Shown piece after piece: positions 44,501 through 52,816 of a stretch of DNA of 64,000 nt (position 1 is the stretch's first letter; each line of letters starts with the position of its first letter). Location of the stretch: the NCBI RefSeq assembly GCF_041154455.1, contig NZ_AP028664.1, positions 2,481,001 through 2,545,000 on the forward strand. The letters run 5' to 3'. This DNA comes from Variovorax sp. V213 (GTDB lineage: Bacteria > Pseudomonadota > Gammaproteobacteria > Burkholderiales > Burkholderiaceae_C). The notes under the pieces were generated by a model. The model had not been told where the DNA came from. It made no database searches and worked only from the letters and a program-made list of their open reading frames with translations. The position numbers and the translations under genes were made by a program.

Positions 44501-45028
44501 GCGCTCCTTGTACTTGGAGACACCCGCCGCCTCTTCGAGGAACAGGCGCAGTTCCTCGGGCTTGGATTCGATGATCCGGCTGATCGTCCCCTGCCCGATG
44601 ATGGCGTAGGCACGCGGGCCGAGGCCAGTGCCCAGGAACACGTCCTGCACGTCGCGGCGGCGCACCGGCTGGTTGTTGATGTAGTAGCTGCTGGTACCGT
44701 CGCGCGTGAGCACGCGCCGCACCGCAATTTCACCGAACTGGTTCCACTGCCCGCCCGCGCGATGGTCGGCGTTGTCGAACACCAGTTCCACGCTCGAACG
44801 GCTGGCCTGCTTGCGCGTGGTCGTGCCGTTGAAGATCACGTCCTGCATTGACTCGCCGCGCAGCTCCGACGCACGCGACTCGCCCAGCACCCAGCGCACC
44901 GCATCCATGATGTTCGACTTGCCGCAACCGTTGGGCCCGACAACGCCGACCAATTGGCCTGGCAGCAGGAAGTTGGTGGGTTCGGCGAACGACTTGAAGC
45001 CCGAAAGCTTGATGGAATTAAGACGCAC
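41513..45028 (-). CDS. smc: Chromosome segregation protein SMC
   Basis: An 1171-residue SMC ATPase. The N-terminal Walker A is GPNGCGKSNIMDAVRWVLGE (about 32-51). Long coiled coils flank a central hinge, and the C-terminal head has the signature LLSGGEKALTAIALVFAIF and Walker B CLLDEVDAPLDD. It loops and condenses DNA, presumably with ScpA-ScpB encoded elsewhere. I use the GTG at 45028, which yields the family start VRLNSIKLSGFKSFAEPTNF; the in-frame ATG at 45166 would overlap the divergent lipoprotein gene. Confidence 0.96.
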   Translation of the reverse strand: MRLNSIKLSGFKSFAEPTNFLLPGQLVGVVGPNGCGKSNIMDAVRWVLGESRASELRGESMQDVIFNGTTTRKQASRSSVELVFDNADHRAGGQWNQFGEIAVRRVLTRDGTSSYYINNQPVRRRDVQDVFLGTGLGPRAYAIIGQGTISRIIESKPEELRLFLEEAAGVSKYKERRRETESRLGDTRENLTRVEDILRELNANLEKLEKQAEVAARYNMLQGDATKKQHQLWFLKRSESDADQAKIKAESEKAINDLESRTADLRRIEAELETVRQAHYAAGDQVNQAQGKLYEASAEVGRLEGEIRFVVEGRQRVEQRLVQLREQMGQWGRRREEAEAEIETLAGQGVDAEEQAVLLAAQLEEHDARMPELEEAVQRAQNEANTQRAAVGQVQQQIQVLAADQRNIEDQSRQLTQRSERLRADQNALAAPDEARLQSMQEEHAAAQEAASEADARLHELQESVPQLDDDRRAKQQAVNTEGARHAELSARLEALRALQEKVKTDGKLAPWLAKHGLEGMQGLWSRIHIEQGWENALEAALRERLGALEVSRLDMVRAFGNDAPPAKLAFYSPPAAGVSQDGGTLPRLSSLLRLNDAGLQALMTDWLHGCYTAQSFEEALAQRATLKPGEVIYVQSGHAVFSHSVNFYAPDSEQAGLLARQQEMENLERQLRAQTLISEEARAALVRAEAAYAESAQRLVAARREAAETQSRAHELQVETLRMTQLAEQTRARSEQLATDLAEVDAQLEELQEKRVAAEGRFEELDMQLADSQERHAELDERVIEAGRALTASREQHRSLERQAQEATFSQRTLEARRGELNRAIETASQQVVALTDEDERARAELGRLSDAAAQAGLQDALALKLEREAALGAARSQYDDLTMKLRASDERRLQLERELDPLRQRITEFQLKEQAARLGVEQYQQLLGDAGADLEAVALSIETDKVRLVGLQGEIDRLNREVVALGAVNLAALDELAVASERKTFLDAQSADLNEAIGTLEDAIRKIDGETRELLGGTFKIVNEHFSRMFPELFGGGNARLVMTGDEILDAGVQVLAQPPGKKNQTIHLLSGGEKALTAIALVFAIFQLNPAPFCLLDEVDAPLDDANTERYAKLVTAMSRETQFLFISHNKIAMEMAEQLIGVTMQEQGVSRIVAVDMEAAASMVEAA

Positions 45029-45141
45029 GACTTGTCGGCCTGCCTTGACGTAGCGCCAAGGTATTGATTTGTAAGGAAAATTGCACGGGCCTGCCGCTCG
45101 AAGCAGGCCGCCGCCCCAGCCGTGGATGATAACGTCAGGGC

Positions 45142-45903
45142 ATGAGCGATTCCCTGGTTTCATCACCCTTCGCCGCGCGTCGCGGCTGCCTGCTGGCTGG
45201 CGCAGCCGCCTTGCTGGGTCTTGGCGGCTGTGCGGCCGTACGTTCCACCGAACGCGCCGAACCCTATGCCAATCAGGAATGGCTGCAATCCAGCGCCAAC
45301 CGCATTGCCAACCTTTCCTTGCGGGACAACCTGCAATCGATCCGGCGTGTGCAAACCACGCTGTACCGGCGCAACCCGCGCGAGTGGCGCAAATCCGCAG
45401 CCAGTATCGAGGCCGCCGCCCAGCGCGCCTGGGACGCGGTGCTCACCGGGCCCGCCCTGCCCGAACTGCGCGGCGCCACTGGCATCGATGCGATCCGGCT
45501 GGCGTTCGACACCGGGCCCCAGGGTTACCAGGGAGACCGGGTCGCGGCGCTGGTCGTCGGCTGGGCCTCGATGCTCAAGCAGGCCAACGGCGACACCTGG
45601 GACCAGACCTTGCTCGACGGTGTCAATGCCGAGAACAGCTACCGTGCGGCGCGCAATTTCGAGATATCGCTCTGGCTGATCTCGTCCAAGACCGGCCCCG
45701 ACGGCCAGCCCCTGCTGCTGGCCACCGAGATCAGCGAGCGCGGCCGCAACCTCGTGGCCGACCGCGAGTTGTCCAAGGTGGTGGCACGGCTCGACCTGCT
45801 GGCCGCCCAGGCGGACGAGAAATACCGACGGGCCGCCCTCGATTTCGGGCAGAACTGGGTCATGGGCGTGGTCATGCCCTTCTTCACGCTCGTGCCCAGG
45901 TAG
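45142..45903 (+). CDS. Hypothetical lipoprotein
   Basis: A 253-residue protein with a twin-arginine-like signal, FAARRGCLLAGAAALLGLGG, ending in the lipobox LGGC (Cys30). The mature part is mainly helical, with conserved-looking stretches NRIANLSLRDNLQSIRRVQT and DGVNAENSYRAARNFEISLW. I recognise no enzymatic motif. It is divergent from smc (113 nt) and precedes hipBA on the same strand. It may be a cell-envelope protein of Comamonadaceae; function unknown. Confidence 0.8.
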   Translation: MSDSLVSSPFAARRGCLLAGAAALLGLGGCAAVRSTERAEPYANQEWLQSSANRIANLSLRDNLQSIRRVQTTLYRRNPREWRKSAASIEAAAQRAWDAVLTGPALPELRGATGIDAIRLAFDTGPQGYQGDRVAALVVGWASMLKQANGDTWDQTLLDGVNAENSYRAARNFEISLWLISSKTGPDGQPLLLATEISERGRNLVADRELSKVVARLDLLAAQADEKYRRAALDFGQNWVMGVVMPFFTLVPR

Positions 45904-45918
45904 AAGCAAGGCCACTCA

Positions 45919-45963
45919 AGGAAATATATTTCCTGAAATGAGCTTTACGGTAATATCTTTCCG
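45919..45963 (+). promoter_or_regulatory. hipBA promoter with two operator palindromes
   Basis: Site 1 is AGGAAATATATTTCCT at 45919-45934, a perfect 16-bp palindrome. Site 2 at 45948-45963 reads, on the complementary strand, CGGAAAGATATTACCG, matching the core GGAAA-N-ATATT-N-CC of site 1. A -10 box TAATAT (45951-45956) lies inside site 2, and a weak -35 (ATTTCC) overlaps site 1. The hipB GTG begins 7 nt after the -10, so the transcript may be leaderless. This is a standard layout for autorepression by HipB. Confidence 0.65.
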
Positions 45964-46277
45964 TGACCAAGCAGGAACTCATCACCGCCCTCGCAGCCCG
46001 GCGTGATGCCACGGGCATCACCCATGCTGAAATTGCGCAGCGCTCCGGACTGACCGAGCGCTCGGTGCGCAATGCGCTGAGCCTGAAGGGCAACCCGCAG
46101 CTGTCTTCGCTGCTGGCACTGGTCGATGCGCTCGGGCTGGAACTGCAGCTGGCGCCCAAGGGCTTCGGCCAAAGCGCGGGCAGCGATCCCGACTACCGCC
46201 CCGTCGCCACCCGCGTGGGCCATGCCGTCGCGCAGGCGCCCTCCCCGCCCTACGTCAACAAGCGCCGCTCGCCATGA
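45963..46277 (+). CDS. hipB: HipB-like XRE-family antitoxin
   Basis: A 104-residue protein starting with GTG. Its helix-turn-helix is ITHAEIAQRSGLTERSVRNAL, followed by a segment typical of Cro/HipB proteins (SSLLALVDALGLELQLAPKG). It would bind the operators at 45919-45963 and neutralise HipA. The stop overlaps the hipA ATG by 4 nt (ATGA). The C-terminal tail is Pro- and Arg-rich and probably flexible, a region that proteases degrade in other antitoxins. Confidence 0.88.
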   Translation: MTKQELITALAARRDATGITHAEIAQRSGLTERSVRNALSLKGNPQLSSLLALVDALGLELQLAPKGFGQSAGSDPDYRPVATRVGHAVAQAPSPPYVNKRRSP

Positions 46278-47572
46278 ACGTCAAGATCCTCGAGGTCTCG
46301 CTCGGCACGCGGCGCTTCGGCAAGCTCTTCCAGTACGCCGACCTGTGCCGCTTCGTGGCCGAGCCGGAGCTGGTCGCCGCGCCGCCGGAGGAGGTGCTTT
46401 CGCTGTCAATGGTGGCGAGCGACCCGGCCGCGCAGTCGGCGCTCTGGGCCGACGTGAAGAACCCGTTGTTCAATGCGCAGGGCGGCCAGCTGCCGCGCTT
46501 CTTTCAGAACCTATTGCCCGAAGGCGTGTTGCGCAGCCACATCGCACAGCTGCGCGGCTGCCGCGAAAACGACCACTTCGAGCTCCTCGCGGCCTGCGGC
46601 GGCGACCTGCCCGGCGCGGTGAGTGCCAGGCCGGTGGCGGTAGACCGCCCAACGCTGCAGCGGCTCATCACGCAGGACCAGGACGCGCTCGAGATGTCGG
46701 TGGTCGAACTGCCCATGCCGCAAGGCATCTCGGTGTCGGGCGTGCAACCCAAGCTCGGCCTGCGCCGCCAGGGCGGCCGCTACGTGGCGCGCACCCGCGC
46801 CGGCGCGAGCACGCGCGTGATCGCCAAGCTGCCCGTGGCCGGACGCCCCCACATGCCGCAACTGGAAATGCTGTCGCTCCGGTTGGCCGGCGCGGCCGGT
46901 GTCGAGGTCTGCCATGCGGAGCTGGCACCGCTCTCGGCCATCGCGGCCGAACACAGCTATGCGCTGCCCGACGAGCCCGAGTTTCTGGCCGTCACGCGTT
47001 TCGACCGCGAAGGCGCACGCCGCATTCATTTCGAGGATTTTGCGCAGGTGCTCGCGGTCGACCCGATGCACAAGTACAGCGCCAGCTATCTCGACATGGC
47101 GCTTGCGATGCAGGCCTTCCCGTCGCTGGGCGAAGAAGCCGTGCTCGAACTCGTGCGGCGCCTTGCGGTGAACGACCTGCTCGGCAATCCCGACGCGCAC
47201 CTGAAGAATTTCGGCGTGCTCTATCCGGACGGCATCGCACCGCGGCTGGCGCCGGCCTACGACATCGTGGCGTATGCCGCGCTCCAAGGCGTCGACGGCC
47301 ACGCCCTCCCTCTGCTGCCCGCAGCGCCCGGCATCGCCGCCCCCAGGCGCACGGCCTTCTTCACGCCGGCCAGCGTGCGCGCCCTCTGCTTCTCGGCGGG
47401 GCTGCACGAGCCGCTGGTCCGGCGCGTCATTGCCGACACGGCGCGGCTCGCGCGCAGCCAGTGGCCGCCGATGATCGAGGCATCGACACTGCCCGCCGCA
47501 TGGAAAAAAAGGCTGCAGCAACGCTTGCAGGCACATCCCTTGCTGCAAGGCATGGCGAGGCGCGGCAAATAG
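46274..47572 (+). CDS. hipA: HipA-family serine/threonine kinase toxin
   Basis: A 432-residue kinase. The N-terminal couple domain (about 1-110, KILEVSLGTRRFGKLFQYAD) is followed by the catalytic domain: ISVSGVQPKLGLRRQGGRYV (P-loop-like), a VIAKLP lysine strand, and the catalytic NDLLGNPDAHLKNFG (about 300-314) with the metal-binding APAYDIVAY. E. coli HipA phosphorylates glutamyl-tRNA synthetase and causes persistence. The target here is unknown, since HipA branches differ. All catalytic residues look intact, so it is probably active. Confidence 0.92.
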   Translation: MNVKILEVSLGTRRFGKLFQYADLCRFVAEPELVAAPPEEVLSLSMVASDPAAQSALWADVKNPLFNAQGGQLPRFFQNLLPEGVLRSHIAQLRGCRENDHFELLAACGGDLPGAVSARPVAVDRPTLQRLITQDQDALEMSVVELPMPQGISVSGVQPKLGLRRQGGRYVARTRAGASTRVIAKLPVAGRPHMPQLEMLSLRLAGAAGVEVCHAELAPLSAIAAEHSYALPDEPEFLAVTRFDREGARRIHFEDFAQVLAVDPMHKYSASYLDMALAMQAFPSLGEEAVLELVRRLAVNDLLGNPDAHLKNFGVLYPDGIAPRLAPAYDIVAYAALQGVDGHALPLLPAAPGIAAPRRTAFFTPASVRALCFSAGLHEPLVRRVIADTARLARSQWPPMIEASTLPAAWKKRLQQRLQAHPLLQGMARRGK

Positions 47573-47642
47573 AAATCGAAAACGCGGCCCCTAGAATGAA
47601 TCAGCCCTTCACTCCTCAACCCATTCGAGGCAGCAGCAACTC

Positions 47643-48335
47643 ATGAGCTCCATCAATTTCATCGGCGGCGAAAAAGGCGGGGTCGGCAAGTCGGTCACCG
47701 CGCGCGTGCTGGCGCAGTACTTCATCGACCACAGCAAGCCTTTCATCGGCTTCGACACCGACCGTTCGCACAGCTCGTTCACGCGTTTCTACGAAGGCTT
47801 TGCGTCGCCCATCGTGGTCGACAGCTTCGAGGGGCTCGACACCGTGGTGAACGGCTTCGAAACCAATCCGCAGCAAAGCGTCATCGTCGACCTCGCCGCC
47901 CAGACGCTGGCGCCGCTGTCGCGCTGGATCAAGGAATCCGATCTGTTCGACGTGTTCGGCGAACTGGGCGTGGCCGTCAACTTCTGGCATGTGCTGGACG
48001 ATGGCAAGGACTCCACCGACCTGCTCGGCGCGTTGATCGACACCTTCGGCAACCGGCCCAACTACATCGTGGTTCAGAACTACGGCCGCGGCAGCGACTT
48101 CGGCATGCTGCTGGCGTCGCAGTCGCTCTCCAAGGCGACGGCGAACGGCGCTCGGGTGATCACCCTGCCGCGACTGCACGACGCGAGCATGCGCAAGATC
48201 GATGCACAGAACACGAGTTTCTGGAAGGCCGTGAACGACCGTGAAGGGCCCCATGCACTCGGCCTCCTGGAGCGCCAGCGCGTGAAGTCATGGCTGGCGA
48301 CCGGCTACGCGGCTTTCGACACCCTGCCGCTGTAG
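47643..48335 (+). CDS. ParA/MinD-superfamily ATPase of unknown role
   Basis: A 230-residue P-loop ATPase starting MSSINFIGGEKGGVGKSVTA. The deviant Walker A GEKGGVGKS (9-17), with the extra signature lysine, defines the ParA/MinD/Soj family, and IGFDTDRSHSSFTRFYEG supplies the switch-like Asp. No ParB, centromere-like repeat or flagellar/chemotaxis partner is adjacent. Similar proteins are sometimes labelled mobilization proteins, but nothing here supports conjugation. It lies 70 nt after hipA and faces dsbB across a 9-bp-stem hairpin. Confidence 0.82.
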   Translation: MSSINFIGGEKGGVGKSVTARVLAQYFIDHSKPFIGFDTDRSHSSFTRFYEGFASPIVVDSFEGLDTVVNGFETNPQQSVIVDLAAQTLAPLSRWIKESDLFDVFGELGVAVNFWHVLDDGKDSTDLLGALIDTFGNRPNYIVVQNYGRGSDFGMLLASQSLSKATANGARVITLPRLHDASMRKIDAQNTSFWKAVNDREGPHALGLLERQRVKSWLATGYAAFDTLPL

Positions 48336-48346
48336 CCATTGTTCGG

Positions 48347-48372
48347 GGCTCTCCATCCGCTGGTGGAGAGCC
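48347..48372. terminator. Hairpin between convergent ParA-like and dsbB genes
   Basis: GGCTCTCCA and TGGAGAGCC form a perfect 9-bp stem with an 8-nt loop. It sits midway between the two stop codons and would serve both directions, although neither side has a T-run. Confidence 0.6.
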
Positions 48373-48391
48373 GCCGCTCGACGTCGCCTGC

Positions 48392-48907
48392 TCAGCGCAC
48401 CGGGCGCCGGCGAAGAAGCAGCACCAGCAGCAAGACTGCGAGAACGACGAAGGCAATGAACGACCAGTTCGCCAGCGTCAGGCCGAACAGCGACCAGTCG
48501 ACCTTCGAACAGTCGCCACCGCCGCGGAAGATCATCGGCAGCGCCCGCTTGAGTGGAAAGGTCTCGATCATCCCGTACAGGTCGCGTCCGCACGAGACGA
48601 CTTCGGGCGGATTCCACTGGAGCCAGCTTTGCGACGCTGCCGTGTAGGCGCCGCCGATGGCCGCAGCCAGTGCCAGCACACCGCCCGTGGCCTGCAGGCC
48701 GCGGCTGCGGAACACGCCGGCCAGGCCGGTGAAGAGCGCCACCAGCACCAGCGCATAGCGCTGCACGATGCACATGGGGCAAGGCTCCAGGCCCACCACA
48801 TGCTGCAAATAGAGCCCGAAGGCCAGCATGAGAACGCAGGCAAGGCAGATCAGCCCGTAGGCGCGGCGCGGCGCGCCGAAATACCAATCGATCAAGGGGA
48901 AACCCAA
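48392..48907 (-). CDS. dsbB: Disulfide bond formation protein DsbB
   Basis: A 171-residue inner-membrane protein with four helices. It reoxidises DsbA and passes electrons to quinone. The first cysteine pair is EPCPMCIVQR (C43, C46). The second is C106 (VVSCGRDL) and C133 (GGDCSKVDW). The conserved CxxCxxQR motif for quinone binding is present. Its start lies inside the cysA end (16-nt overlap), so it is translated with the sulfate transporter genes, an unusual partner for dsbB. Confidence 0.95.
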   Translation of the reverse strand: MGFPLIDWYFGAPRRAYGLICLACVLMLAFGLYLQHVVGLEPCPMCIVQRYALVLVALFTGLAGVFRSRGLQATGGVLALAAAIGGAYTAASQSWLQWNPPEVVSCGRDLYGMIETFPLKRALPMIFRGGGDCSKVDWSLFGLTLANWSFIAFVVLAVLLLVLLLRRRPVR

Positions 48908-49989
48908 TCTTCTTCTACGAACACCCTGGCCTTGCGCGGTGTGGCGACGACGGTGTCGCCCTCTTGCAAGCCCAGTTCCCGGAACTGTTGCGCAGGGAGT
49001 TGCGCCTCGATGATGGTTCCGGAGCCCGGATTATCTGGATTCGTTTCGGTGGGCTCAAGTTCCAGCCGCGCGATCGGGCCGACCACGATGGCCCGCGACA
49101 AGGTGGCGACGATGCCGGTTGCGCCGGCGGTGTAGCGCTCGACGGTGAGATCGTGCGGGCGCACATAGGCCATGGCCTTGGCGTCGCGCGCACCGCTGTG
49201 TTCCGGCGAATCGAGGCGCATGCCGTCGAGTTGCACCGCGCCGTTGTCGGCCCGGCCATGGAACAGGTTCACGTCGCCCAAAAAGCCATAGACGAAGGGG
49301 CTTGCGGGCTGGTCCCACACCTCTTGCGGGGAACCGACCTGCTCGATGCGGCCCTTGTTGATGACCACCACACGGTCGGCCACCTCGAGCGCCTCTTCCT
49401 GGTCGTGCGTGACGAAGATGGAGGTGACATGCAGTTCGTCGTGCAGCCGGCGCAGCCAGCGGCGCAACTCCTTGCGCACTTTGGCGTCGAGCGCGCCGAA
49501 GGGCTCGTCGAGCAGCAGCACCTTGGGCTCCACCGCCAGCGCGCGCGCCAAAGCGATGCGCTGCCGCTGGCCGCCGGAGAGCTGCGAAGGGTAGCGGTCG
49601 GCCAGCCAGTCGAGCTGCACCAGCTTGAGCAGGTCGGTCACCTTCTGCTTGATCTGCGCGTCGCTCGGGCGCTCCTTGCGCGGCTTCACGCGCAGGCCGA
49701 AGGCCACGTTCTCGAACACCGTCATGTGGCGGAACAGCGCGTAGTGCTGGAACACGAAGCCCACCTGGCGTTCGCGCACGTGCACGTCGGTGGTGTCCTC
49801 GCCCGAGAAAAGAATGCTGCCGGTGTCGGCCGTTTCCAGCCCCGCGATGATGCGCAGCAGCGTGGTCTTGCCGCAGCCCGAAGGGCCGAGCAGCGCGACG
49901 AGCTCGCCCGACTCGACGTCGAGGTTCACGTTGTTCAGTGCCCGGAAGTCACCGAACTGCTTGCTGATGTTGCGGATTTCGATACTCAT
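48892..49989 (-). CDS. cysA: Sulfate/thiosulfate ABC transporter ATP-binding protein CysA
   Basis: A 365-residue ATPase that energises CysT-CysW. Walker A GPSGCGKTTLLRI, signature LSGGQRQRIALARAL and Walker B VLLLDEPFGALD are canonical. The C-terminal third is the TOBE-like regulatory domain (VEDGEV-type region AYVRPHDLTVERY). The start MSIEIRNISKQFGDFRALNN is the family start. It follows cysW by 18 nt. Confidence 0.97.
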   Translation of the reverse strand: MSIEIRNISKQFGDFRALNNVNLDVESGELVALLGPSGCGKTTLLRIIAGLETADTGSILFSGEDTTDVHVRERQVGFVFQHYALFRHMTVFENVAFGLRVKPRKERPSDAQIKQKVTDLLKLVQLDWLADRYPSQLSGGQRQRIALARALAVEPKVLLLDEPFGALDAKVRKELRRWLRRLHDELHVTSIFVTHDQEEALEVADRVVVINKGRIEQVGSPQEVWDQPASPFVYGFLGDVNLFHGRADNGAVQLDGMRLDSPEHSGARDAKAMAYVRPHDLTVERYTAGATGIVATLSRAIVVGPIARLELEPTETNPDNPGSGTIIEAQLPAQQFRELGLQEGDTVVATPRKARVFVEEDWVSP

Positions 49990-50007
49990 GGTCTTGTTCT
50001 TTCTCTC

Positions 50008-50910
50008 TCAGGCCGCCGTGGGCTCGGGCGGACGTTCCGGCGGCAGATCGGCAATCGCCTTCATTTCGCGTTCGTGGCGCCACTCGATGACCGACTTGAT
50101 CACCAGCGTGACCAGGGCCAGGATGGCGAGCAGCGAGGCCACGGCAAACGCCGCCACCGACTGGTATTCGTTGTAGAGCACTTCCACGTGCAGCGGCATG
50201 GTGTTGGTCTGCCCGCGGATGTGGCCCGACACCACCGACACCGCGCCGAACTCGCCCATGGCGCGTGCGTTGCAAAGAATCACGCCGTACAGCAGCCCCC
50301 ACTTGATGTTGGGCAGCGTCACGCGCCAGAAGGTCTGCCAGCCGGTCGCGCCCAGCACGATGGCAGCCTGCTCTTCGTCAGTGCCCTGCGCTTGCATCAG
50401 CGGCACGAGCTCGCGCGCGATGAACGGAAAGGTGACGAATACGGTCGCGAGCACGATGCCGGGCACGGCGAAGATGATCTTGATGTCGTGCGCGGCAAGC
50501 CACGGGCCGAACCAGCCCTGCGCACCGAACACCAGCACGTAGATCAGGCCCGCCACCACTGGCGACACCGCGAACGGCAGGTCGACCAGCGTGGTCAGGA
50601 AGGCCTTGCCGCGGAACTCGAACTTGGCGATGGCCCAGGCCGCGGCCACGCCGAACACGAGGTTCAGCGGCACCGCGATGGCAGCCGTGATCAGCGTGAG
50701 GCGAATCGCGCTCCAGGCGTCGGGCTCCTTCAGCGCTTCGAGGTAGGCGCCGACGCCCTTGCGCAAGGCCTCGGTCGCCACTGCCGCGAGAGGCAGCACC
50801 AGAAACAGGAACATGAACGCGAGCGCAAGGCCGATCAGAAGCCATCGCACCCAGGACGATTCGGTGGTGCCGGCCTGCGCGCGGCGAATGATCTTGGAAG
50901 GGGCACTCAT
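50008..50910 (-). CDS. cysW: Sulfate ABC transporter permease CysW
   Basis: A 300-residue permease with six helices. The EAA loop reads EEQAAIVLGATGWQTFWRVT, and the region NARAMGEFGAVSVVSGHIRG is the hallmark of CysW. It forms the channel with CysT. The start at 50910 lies 1 nt after the cysT stop; an in-frame ATG further up would overlap cysT. Confidence 0.96.
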   Translation of the reverse strand: MSAPSKIIRRAQAGTTESSWVRWLLIGLALAFMFLFLVLPLAAVATEALRKGVGAYLEALKEPDAWSAIRLTLITAAIAVPLNLVFGVAAAWAIAKFEFRGKAFLTTLVDLPFAVSPVVAGLIYVLVFGAQGWFGPWLAAHDIKIIFAVPGIVLATVFVTFPFIARELVPLMQAQGTDEEQAAIVLGATGWQTFWRVTLPNIKWGLLYGVILCNARAMGEFGAVSVVSGHIRGQTNTMPLHVEVLYNEYQSVAAFAVASLLAILALVTLVIKSVIEWRHEREMKAIADLPPERPPEPTAA

Positions 50911-50911
50911 G

Positions 50912-51799
50912 TCAGGCTCCCGCGCGGCGGCGCTGCCAGGCTTGCAGGCCGTTGATGACGAGCAACAGCACAAACGAAATCACCAGCATCACGAGCGCCA
51001 CCGCCGTTGCGCCGGCGAAGTCGTATTGCTCGAGCTTGCCGATGATGATGAGCGGCGTGATCTCCGAAATCATCGGCATGTTGCCGGCAATGAAGATCAC
51101 CGAGCCGTACTCGCCGATGGCCCGGGCGAAAGCCATCGCAAAGCCCGTGAGCAGTGCGGGCGCGATCGACGGGAAGATCACTTTCGTGAAGGTCTGAAGG
51201 CGCGTTGCACCGAGCGAGGTGGCGGCTTCTTCAAGCTCTTTTTCTGCGTCTTCGAGCACCGGCTGCACCGTGCGCACCACGAAAGGCAGCCCGATGAAGA
51301 TCAGCGCAATCACGATGCCCGCCGGCGTGAACGCCAGCTTGATGCCGTGCGGCTCGAGCAGCTGCCCAATCCAGCCGTTGCCCGCCAGCAGTGCGGTCAG
51401 CGAGATGCCGGCGACCGCGGTGGGCAACGCGAATGGCAAGTCGACCAGCGCATCGACGATGCGCTTGCCCGGAAACTTGTAGCGCACCAGCACCCAGGCC
51501 ACGAGCAGGCCGAACACCGCGTTCACCAATGCCGCGATCAGCGAGGCGCCGAATGTCAGCCGGTACGAGGCCATCACGCGCGGTGCGGTCACGGCCGCCC
51601 AGAACTGCTCCCAGCTCAGCGTGAAGGTCTTGAAGACCAGTGCCGACAGCGGAATCAGCACGATCAGGCAGAGGTAAAAAATCGAAAAGCCGAGCGTGAT
51701 GTGAAAGCCCGGCAGCACCCGCCTGGAGCCTGCTGCCCGGTTCACATGCGAAAGCGGCGCTCCCGCTGACGGGAGCGCCGAAGAAACAGCGCCGCTCAT
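50912..51799 (-). CDS. cysT: Sulfate ABC transporter permease CysT (CysU)
   Basis: A 295-residue permease partner of CysW. The EAA loop is EKELEEAATSLGATRLQTFT, and ARAIGEYGSVIFIAGNMPMI is the matching family signature. The ATG directly abuts the sbp stop codon (TAAATG), so the two are translationally linked. A basic, Pro-rich N-terminus precedes the first helix. Confidence 0.96.
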   Translation of the reverse strand: MSGAVSSALPSAGAPLSHVNRAAGSRRVLPGFHITLGFSIFYLCLIVLIPLSALVFKTFTLSWEQFWAAVTAPRVMASYRLTFGASLIAALVNAVFGLLVAWVLVRYKFPGKRIVDALVDLPFALPTAVAGISLTALLAGNGWIGQLLEPHGIKLAFTPAGIVIALIFIGLPFVVRTVQPVLEDAEKELEEAATSLGATRLQTFTKVIFPSIAPALLTGFAMAFARAIGEYGSVIFIAGNMPMISEITPLIIIGKLEQYDFAGATAVALVMLVISFVLLLVINGLQAWQRRRAGA

Positions 51800-52816
51800 T
51801 TACTTTGCGCCAGGCGTGTAGAGCTTGTCGAACTGGCCGCCGTCGTTGAAGTGCACTTTTTGCGCATCGCCGAGGCTGCCAAAGAGTTCCTGCACCGTGA
51901 AGAGCTGCAGCGGCTTGAACGTGGCGGCGTACTTCTTCAGCACGGCCGAAGAGCGCGGGCGCAGCGCATGCTTGGCGGCGATTTCCTGCGCTTCTTCGGA
52001 ATAGAGCCAGTCGAGATAGGCCTTGGCGAGTTCGCTGGTGCCCTTCTTCTTGGTCGTACGCTCGACCACGGCCACCGGGTTTTCGGCCACGATGCTGATC
52101 GACGGATAGACCGAATCCACCTTGCCCGAGCCGAACTCGCGGTCGATCGACACCACTTCGGATTCGAAGGTGATCAGCGCGTCGCCGATGTTGCGTTGCA
52201 GGAAGGCGGTGGTCGCGTCGCGGCCGCCGCGCGCCAGCACCGGCACGTTCTTGAACAGCTTGCCGACGAACTCGGCCGCCTGGGCGTCGGTGCCGCCCTT
52301 CTTCTTGACGTATCCCCAGGCCGCAAGGTAGGCGTAGCGCCCGTTGCCGCCGGTCTTGGGGTTGACGATCACGACCTGCACGCCGGGCTTGACCAGGTCT
52401 TCCCAGTCCTTGATGCCCTTCGGGTTGCCGTTGCGCACCAGGAACAGCATGGTCGAGGTGGTCGGCGATGCGTTCTCGGGGAATTGCTTGTTCCAGTCCT
52501 TCGCGACCACGCCGGTGTTGGCCAGAAAGTCGATGTCGGTGGAGGTGTTCATGGTCACCACGTCGGCATCGAGGCCGTCGGCCACCGCGCGCGCCTGGGC
52601 GCTGGAGCCGCCATGCGACTGGTCGATCTTCACGTCCTTGCCGGTGGTCTTCTTGTAGTGGGCCACGAACGCCGCGTTGTAGTCCTTGTAGAACTCGCGC
52701 GCCACGTCGTACGAGGCGTTCAGCAGCGTGCTGCCCTGTGCGAAGGCGCTGCTGCCTGCGAATGCGGAAGACGCCAACGCGAGCACGGCGACGAAGGTCT
52801 TGAGTCTGGAAGTCAT
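51800..52816 (-). CDS. sbp: Periplasmic sulfate-binding protein Sbp
   Basis: A 338-residue binding protein. The signal MTSRLKTFVAVLALASSAFA is followed by GSSAFAQGSTLLNASYDVAR. The family motifs LLNASYDVAREFYKDYN, QSHGGSSAQARAV and NPKTGGNGRYAYLAAWGY are present. It captures sulfate or thiosulfate for CysTWA. Its ATG overlaps the end of the upstream hydrolase gene by 4 nt. Confidence 0.96.
   Translation of the reverse strand: MTSRLKTFVAVLALASSAFAGSSAFAQGSTLLNASYDVAREFYKDYNAAFVAHYKKTTGKDVKIDQSHGGSSAQARAVADGLDADVVTMNTSTDIDFLANTGVVAKDWNKQFPENASPTTSTMLFLVRNGNPKGIKDWEDLVKPGVQVVIVNPKTGGNGRYAYLAAWGYVKKKGGTDAQAAEFVGKLFKNVPVLARGGRDATTAFLQRNIGDALITFESEVVSIDREFGSGKVDSVYPSISIVAENPVAVVERTTKKKGTSELAKAYLDWLYSEEAQEIAAKHALRPRSSAVLKKYAATFKPLQLFTVQELFGSLGDAQKVHFNDGGQFDKLYTPGAK

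Noticed and set aside
40319..44851. A 1510-codon open frame on the plus strand opposite ligA, zipA and smc
   Set aside because: It spans three well-recognised genes on the other strand and has no domain motif.
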